The position numbers and the translations under genes are program-made. The notes beneath the pieces are model-generated. The model saw only the letters and a list, made by a program, of their open reading frames with translations, was not told the DNA's origin and did no database searches. Positions 59,041 to 64,000 of a DNA stretch of 64,000 bases are shown here, piece after piece (within the stretch, counting starts at the first letter, position 1; each line of letters begins with the position of its first letter). The DNA comes from Propioniciclava soli (GTDB taxonomy: Bacteria > Actinomycetota > Actinomycetes > Propionibacteriales > Propionibacteriaceae): positions 106,440 through 170,439 of the forward strand of contig NZ_JACYOT010000013.1 of the NCBI RefSeq assembly GCF_014858005.1, given 5' to 3'.

Positions 59041-59850
59041 ATGCCTCGTTCATCCCACGGCGGCCGACACGAACTCGGCCAGAACTTCCTCACCCACACA
59101 CCCACTATCAGCAAGATCACAGCCCTCGTTACGGCGACGAAGGGGCCGATCCTTGAACTCGGCGCTGGAGCCGGTGCACTCACGAGGCCTCTCGCGCAAC
59201 TCGGCAGGCCAGTGACTGCGATCGACATCGACGAGCATCGGATCGCAAGCCTCCAAAGCGCACTGCCAGGCGTGACGATCAATCACGCCGACGCGCTCAC
59301 CGTTCCTCTCGACCATCCCGTGATCGTAGGGAACATCCCTTTCCACCTCACCACTCCGATTCTGCGACGGCTTCTCCGGGGCGGCACCTGGACCGAGGCC
59401 GTGCTCCTCACTCAATGGGAGGTCGCACGCAAGCGCTGCGGGATCGGTGGCTCCACCATGCTGACTGCGCAGACTGCGCCCTGGTTTACCTTCGACCTCC
59501 ACGGCCGGGTTCCCTCCTGGGGTTTTCGCCCACGCCCCAGCGTTGATGGGGGCATCATCCAGATCAGTAGACGCAACCATCCTCTCGTTCCCGGTTCACA
59601 GCGCAGCCGGTACGAACAGTTCGTACGCGCGGTGTTCACCGGTCGAGGCGGAACCCTCGAGCGCATCATCGCGAACGCGGGCCGCCTCGATCCTGGACAA
59701 GCCAAGCAACTCTTGAGGCAGAGTGGCATCGACACACGCGCGTTGCCGCGAGACCTGACACCAGAGCAGTGGGCCGGAGTCTGGAACGCGATGCCTGAGC
59801 AGCCACCACTCAAAACCCACCAAACACGACCACGGTCTAACGATTCATGA
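59041..59850 (+). CDS. erm: 23S rRNA (adenine-N6) methyltransferase, Erm family
   Basis: A 269-residue rRNA methyltransferase that modifies the macrolide-lincosamide-streptogramin B site of 23S rRNA. Family motifs: GRHELGQNFL (8-17), SAM-binding ELGAGAGALT (39-48), IDIDEHR (61-67), and NIPFHLTTPI (98-107) with catalytic NIPF. TQWEVARKRCGIGGSTMLTAQ and PWFTFDLHGRVPSWGFRPRPSVDGGI follow, close to actinobacterial Erm(X)-like proteins, although I cannot assign the class number. ATG 59041 has GGAG seven bases upstream. It is the cargo gene at the right end of the element. Confidence 0.93.
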   Translation: MPRSSHGGRHELGQNFLTHTPTISKITALVTATKGPILELGAGAGALTRPLAQLGRPVTAIDIDEHRIASLQSALPGVTINHADALTVPLDHPVIVGNIPFHLTTPILRRLLRGGTWTEAVLLTQWEVARKRCGIGGSTMLTAQTAPWFTFDLHGRVPSWGFRPRPSVDGGIIQISRRNHPLVPGSQRSRYEQFVRAVFTGRGGTLERIIANAGRLDPGQAKQLLRQSGIDTRALPRDLTPEQWAGVWNAMPEQPPLKTHQTRPRSNDS

Positions 59851-59954
59851 TCTCGCTGCCCGCGATGATCAGTCGGTCGCGCGAGTGAACTCTCACCGAC
59901 CGGTAAACTACAACCGCGCACACGCGCACGATCACAGGTGAGTGCGTTTAGGGC

Positions 59955-59972
59955 ACCTCGGCTAGCCGAGGT
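59955..59972. repeat. Right att junction: palindromic core of the nested element
   Basis: ACCTCGGCTAGCCGAGGT is a perfect 18-bp palindrome; its last ten bases repeat those at 51081. The arm AGGTGAGTGCGTTTA to its left mirrors the arm right of the left junction. TAG in this core supplies the premature stop of the host relaxase fragment. Confidence 0.88.
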
Positions 59973-62523
59973 CGAGGTGTTCGGCCACGTAGTCGGCGGG
60001 CAGGACGATTCCGCCACGGAGCCGGCGGCCGACCGGGCGGATACTGACCGACCCGTCCGCGTGAACGCCGGTGACGGTCCAGCGGTCGCCGTTGCGGACC
60101 CAGGATCGGCCGTTGCGTAGGCGGCGGTCGTTGTGACGGGTGATGACCAGATCGCCCTCGGACACGGCCGTTCCGTCATGCAGGCTGACTTCACGGGTGC
60201 CGTGCACGGTGCCGTCGATGATCCTGTCAGCTCGTGCGCGGGCGTTGAGGGCGGTGACGGTTTCGTGGGTTTCGGCGACGAGGATCGATGCCCGCCCGGT
60301 GGCGAGGTCTTGTCGCCACGCGGCATAGGCGGCGTCGATCATGCCTTCTTGGTCGCCGCCGGTGATGCGGTCGTGGTCGATGAGGGTGTCGATCGCCTCA
60401 GCGCGTCCGTGGCGGAGCTGGAGGGAGGTGGTCTTCTCCCATTCGTGGGTGAAGCGGTGGATGTCGAGCAGTTCGGGGGTGTCGTCACGGGCGTGGACGA
60501 GCATCGAGAACGCGCCGCCAGCGTCGACCGATTGGAGTTGCCCCCAGTCACCGACCAACAGGACTTTCGCGCCGGCCTGGTCGGCTTCGGCGGTGATGCG
60601 GTCGAGGGAGGCGGTGCCGGCCAGGGATGCTTCGTCGATGATGACGAGCTGGCCCGCCTCGAACGCGGTTCCGTGCATGAGGTGGTTCTGCCACAACTTC
60701 GCCGTGTTCTCCGTGACGATTCCAAGATCGTCTGCGAGGACCTGCGCCGCGACGGCGGATGGTGCGAGCCCGACGACCGAGCCGGGGCCATGCTCCTTCT
60801 CCCACGCGCGACGCAGTGCTGACATGGCGGTCGTCTTGCCTGCACCGGCGGGGCCGACCAGCACGTCGAGGGCGCGGCCGGAGACAGCGATCGCCGCCAG
60901 TGCTTCGGCTTGATCCTCGCCGAGCATCCGGCCCCTTGGGTCGGGGCGGCTGGTGATCTGCTCGACCGTCTCCAACCCCACCACCGGCCCGGCGAGAGTG
61001 TCGGCGCGGGCCAGGAGTCGGTCTTCGGCGGCGAGCAGGGCTTCGGACGAGAACAGCGCCGAGGCGTGCGGCCGGAACCGTGAGGTGCCATCGGCACGGC
61101 GGAACTGCACCGGACTGGACGCGAGTTCAGGCGGGGTCAGGCGCAGCGAGGCTTGTTCGGCGGCATCGACCACGAGCCCGGTGATCGCCTCCCGATCCAG
61201 CATCGAGGCGAACCGCCAGCCCATCAACTGCCGGGAGGCTTCGGCATGGAGGTTCCAGCGCATCCACGTCGACCGCTTCTCACTCACGACCGCCATCACC
61301 GACAGGCCAACCTCGCGCACGACATCCAGCGGCACATCGTCGGCCCGCAGTACCCGAGCTGGCGCATCCGCTGCCTGATGGGTGAGAGTGCGCGCCCAGC
61401 CGGTCGCGTCCTGCCTTAGCACCCGGCCGGCGCGCTCCCGCCATTGGCTAGTCAGGTCCGCGAGCGAATGGATGTGCTTCTCCGGCCTCGTCGCCAGTGT
61501 CGCTTGGGCGCGCAGCTTCAACACGACCCGCGCGGAGGGCTGCCGGCCGTGCGTAGCGACGTACTCAGCGATGAGCCGGTCTTTCTCGACCTCGATGTGC
61601 CGTGACCGGGCGGAGAACTCACCGATCAGTTCCTCGGTGACGCCGACGAGTTCCCAGGCGGGGTTGCGGTCCCTGCCACGGTCACGGGCCTCCCACTCGA
61701 TACCGAGAGTGCGGGTGAGCTGGTCGGCGAGAGCGGCGTTGTAGAGCTCGGAGACCGCAACGACCGCGGCGTGCATCGGCCTCCCGGCCAGGGCGCGCCA
61801 CTTGCCGTCCTGGGCGGTCTTGACCTTGTTGCTGATGACGACGTGGGTGTGCAACTGCGGATCGCCCGCCCGGGAGTCGTAGTGGTCGAACGCGGTTGCG
61901 GCGACGCCGAAGACATCGACGTGCGCAACCGTGCCCTCGGGACCGTCCGCTCCGGTGCGGGTGACTGCAACCTCGCCCTCAACGAATGCAACCAGTTCCG
62001 CAACCGCCGCATGATGCGCGTCCGCGATCAACGCTTGCGTCCCGGCGTCGGCGACCGCCCACAACGCCGACACGCTCTTGGGGACCGAGAAGGTGAAGTC
62101 GAACCCGGCCACCGCGCGCCGGGTTCCGCGCTCGGCTTCTTCGGCCTCGATCCGTGCCGTCTCGACGGCCCGCGCCGCGGGCCCCAGATCGGTGTCGAGG
62201 GCTTTGGTGCGGCGTTCGATCCGGTCGGCCACCGGCGCGAACGTCGGGTACGCCTTGCCGAGTGGGTCGCCGGTGATCGGATCACGACCAGCCCCGATCA
62301 GCAGCTCGAGTTGTGCTTCCGACACCTGCGAGCCGGTCGTCAGCTCGCCGTGCCCGAGCGCGGCGAGACCTTGGCCGATCCAGAAGCCGGGCGGGTTTCC
62401 CGCTTCGGCGTAGTAGCGCGTCAACGGGGTCGAGAGGGAGCGGTCACCGTCGCCGGCCGCGACCGAGCGGAGCAGGTATTTGTAACCATCGCCCGCCGTC
62501 ATCACGCGCATCGAAACCGTCAC
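59962..62523 (-). pseudogene. N-terminal portion of an interrupted MobF relaxase-helicase
   Basis: 853 codons of a MobF relaxase: start MTAGDGYKYLLRSVAAGD, catalytic-type YY near 40, FDFTFSVPKSVSALWA, the three-His site HYDSRAGDPQLHTHVVIS, then helicase motifs VGPAGAGKTTAM, LVIIDEASLAGT and LLVGDWGQLQSVD. It ends YVAEHLDLG followed by a TAG contributed by the nested element; the missing 336 residues are at 50,078-51,090. The relaxase domain and first helicase motifs are complete, but the last helicase motifs are lost. GTG 62523 has GGAGG five bases upstream. Confidence 0.9.
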
Positions 62524-62620
62524 CACGACCTCCCTTCCGTGCCCGCAAGGTGGGCCGCTGCCCGCCGCGCTCGGCTGCGACGATGCGCGGTCGCGCCTCT
62601 ACAGAAAGACGTGTGGCGGC

Positions 62621-62770
62621 TCAGATCGGGCCGGGACGGCTCCGGCGGGAAGCGAGTCGACGGGTGTCAACGTCGCCGTGCTCGAAGGTGCGCGGAACGG
62701 GGATCACTTCGGCCTGCCGCTGATCGACGGACGGCGGCCTGGGGTGCTCGTGCACCTGCCCGGTGACCAT
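62621..62770 (-). CDS. Small protein upstream of the relaxase (tentative)
   Basis: A 49-codon frame (64 from the alternative GTG at 62815) ending RQAEVIPVPRTFEHGDVDTRRLASRRSRPGPI. The composition looks coding and the position just upstream of a relaxase is usual for a small accessory gene, but the ribosome site is poor. No family is recognised. The rest of the 300-base spacer between the relaxase and the methyltransferase holds nothing else I can support. Confidence 0.45.
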   Translation of the reverse strand: MVTGQVHEHPRPPSVDQRQAEVIPVPRTFEHGDVDTRRLASRRSRPGPI

Positions 62771-62829
62771 CCCGGCAGCGACTCCACCAGTGGCGTTCGG
62801 CCGGGGATCACCCACCGGCCGGAGCCCTC

Positions 62830-63951
62830 ATGCACGACCCCACCCAGCACGACCGCCCGCTCAGAGTCGGATCACTCTTCTCCGGGTACGGCGGACTCGA
62901 CCTCGCCATCGAACACGCCGTCGGCGCCGAGACCATCTGGTTCTCCGAAGTCAACAAGCCCGTCGCCCGCATCTTCGCCCACCACTGGCCCGACGCCCCG
63001 AACCTTGGCGACATCACCACCATCGACTGGCACAACGTCGAACCCGTCGATGTGCTCTGCGGCGGGTTCCCCTGTCAGGACGTATCCACGGTCGGCAAGC
63101 GAGCCGGCCTCGCCCCAGGCACCCGATCCGGCCTGTGGTCGTACATGGCCGCCGCCATCGAGGTCCTGCGTCCCCGGCTCGTGGTGATCGAGAACGTGCG
63201 CGGACTGCTGTCCTCACCCGCGATCCGCGCCCAAGCCGAAGGAGACGACAATGCCCACCGCAACCCCGACGATGCAACCCCCGACCCTGCAACCCTTCGC
63301 AACCTGGAGTCCGACCCGTGGGGTCTGGGAGACAGCACAACTCGACCTCTGCGGGCAGCCGGCGCCGTGCTCGGTGATCTGGCCGACCTCGGGATGGATG
63401 CGCAATGGCTCGGCCTACCGGCATCTCTCGTCGGCGCCCCTCACCCACGGTTTCGCATCTTCATCCTCGCCCAGCCCCACAGTGCTGTTCAGGACTCCGC
63501 TCGCGACCGACTCGACCCGTGGCGGGGAAAGCCTGGATCAAGTACGAGCGCGTCGAGGCACGATCGCACTCTCTCACCAGATCATCGACCTCGCCCTTCA
63601 CGGACCGCATGGCTCGCCCGACAGGAACACCGAATCGGAGACCCTGTGGAGCCTGATCGACGGCATCTTCACCGCTGGGGACGCTACGCCGGAGCCGTCG
63701 CCCGATGGGAACACATCACCGGACGAGAAGCACCAGCCCCCGCACTCCTGAACGAAGACACAGGGCCACGGCCAGCACCCGAGTTCGTGGAATGGCTCAT
63801 GGGACCGCCGGCCGGCTGGGTCACCGACCCCGACCACAGACTGACGCCGAACCAGCAGATCACCGCACTCGGGAATGGTGTTCTGCCGCTTCAAGCATCC
63901 GCGGCGGTCAGCCACGCGAACGGACGAGGGGTGCCGGAAGCAGGTCGTTAG
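62830..63951 (+). pseudogene. DNA cytosine methyltransferase gene with two compensating frameshifts
   Basis: A phage/element-type m5C methyltransferase, 373 codons if read straight through. LRVGSLFSGYGGLDLAIE (motif I), CGGFPCQDVSTVG (motif IV), VVIENVRGLL (motif VI), GAPHPRFRIFILA (motif VIII) and ITALGNGVLPLQA (motif X) are in frame 1. Between about 63473 and 63670 the coding signal moves one frame over: it reads LFRTPLATDSTRGG and RARRGTIALSHQIIDLAL there, with GC-rich third positions, while frame 1 is arginine- and serine-rich nonsense. An extra C in CAGCCCCAC and a lost base near 63670 would explain this. The target-recognition part is therefore scrambled, or the window has two sequencing errors. 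Confidence 0.75.
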
Positions 63952-64000
63952 ACCGTCCCAAACGGGCTCATCACAGTTGAGGGTGTAGCGGCGAGGTGAG
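63952..64000. other. Window end, no gene seen
   Basis: Forty-nine bases after the methyltransferase stop hold no supported feature. Confidence 0.5.

Larger units (their letters stand above)
51081..59972. mobile_element. 8.88-kb serine-recombinase integrative mobilisable element carrying erm
   Basis: The element is bounded by TAGCCGAGGT at both ends and lies inside the relaxase gene of a larger element. Contents in order: serine recombinase (+), two minus-strand unknowns, a small leaderless gene (-), a double-MerR regulator (+), a MobF relaxase (+) and an Erm methyltransferase (+). It has its own relaxase but no visible secretion genes, so it would need another element for transfer. Recombining the ends gives an attP containing an 18-bp palindrome with flanking inverted arms, as expected for a large serine integrase. 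Confidence 0.9.
41816..64000. mobile_element. Accessory region, probably part of an integrative conjugative element
   Basis: Gene content changes from metabolic to element-type: resolvase-like HTH, restriction or defence operon, small membrane protein, DprA-like, TetR-ABC cassette, AraC, MobF relaxase and element methyltransferase. No integrase of the outer element and no type IV secretion genes are in the window, so its ends are not seen; the left end is taken near 41.5-41.8 kb. Confidence 0.6.

Overview
The window is high-GC DNA from an actinobacterium. The signs are GC-rich third positions, many genes whose likely transcription start coincides with the start codon (a TAnnnT -10 box six or seven bases before ATG/GTG), a MurT/GatD lipid II amidation pair, a stand-alone LigD-type polymerase domain, a DUF222/HNH protein and a heterodimeric ABC exporter. 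A propionibacteria-like host is plausible given the cobalamin uptake locus, but the sequence alone does not fix the genus.

Chromosomal part (1 to about 41.4 kb). Left to right: a secreted unknown with the tail of its partner; a GNAT acetyltransferase; a DEAD-box helicase coupled to DNA polymerase IV; an aldo/keto reductase; tRNA-Leu(UAG); a DUF222/HNH protein; a large multi-pass membrane protein. Then a cobalamin riboswitch in front of a btuFCD uptake operon and cobO; a cysteine-rich leader peptide in front of a NIL-domain protein and a Gfo/Idh oxidoreductase; Bcp peroxiredoxin; a sugar ABC importer (binding protein plus two permeases, no ATPase); the ABC exporter; tRNA-Lys(CUU); murT-gatD; the LigD-type polymerase; a membrane protein with its regulator; a five-gene molybdenum hydroxylase operon that includes cofactor maturation genes; a Nei-like glycosylase lacking the usual Pro2; an FAD monooxygenase; PPK2; and a family 3 glycoside hydrolase with a LacI regulator. 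AACGTT-centred sites upstream of both the lacI gene and the sugar importer suggest one sugar regulon.

Accessory part (about 41.5 kb to the window end). It begins with a recombinase-like HTH fragment. A tightly overlapping three-gene operon follows: a DUF262 protein, a HEPN protein and a DNA cytosine methyltransferase. This is the best candidate here for an uncharacterised defence system. Next come genes typical of actinobacterial integrative conjugative elements: two small proteins, a DprA-like protein, a TetR-regulated ABC transporter, an AraC regulator, a MobF relaxase-helicase on the minus strand and, at the right end, a second cytosine methyltransferase carrying two compensating frameshifts.

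Nested element (51,081-59,972). The MobF relaxase of the larger element is cut in two by an 8.88-kb insertion flanked by the 10-bp direct repeat TAGCCGAGGT. The insertion carries a large serine recombinase at its left end, two small or unknown genes, a double-MerR regulator, its own complete MobF relaxase and, at its right end, an Erm-family 23S rRNA methyltransferase behind a leader peptide and a ribosome-site-sequestering hairpin. attP and attB can both be rebuilt from the junctions: attP contains an 18-bp perfect palindrome flanked by inverted TAAACGCAC arms, and attB restores the relaxase reading frame exactly. It looks like an integrative mobilisable resistance element that landed in, and disabled, the relaxase of a conjugative one.

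RNA-level control recurs across the window: the B12 switch, the cysteine leader, the erm attenuator, and two genes of the nested element sharing an identical 14-nt anti-Shine-Dalgarno sequence.
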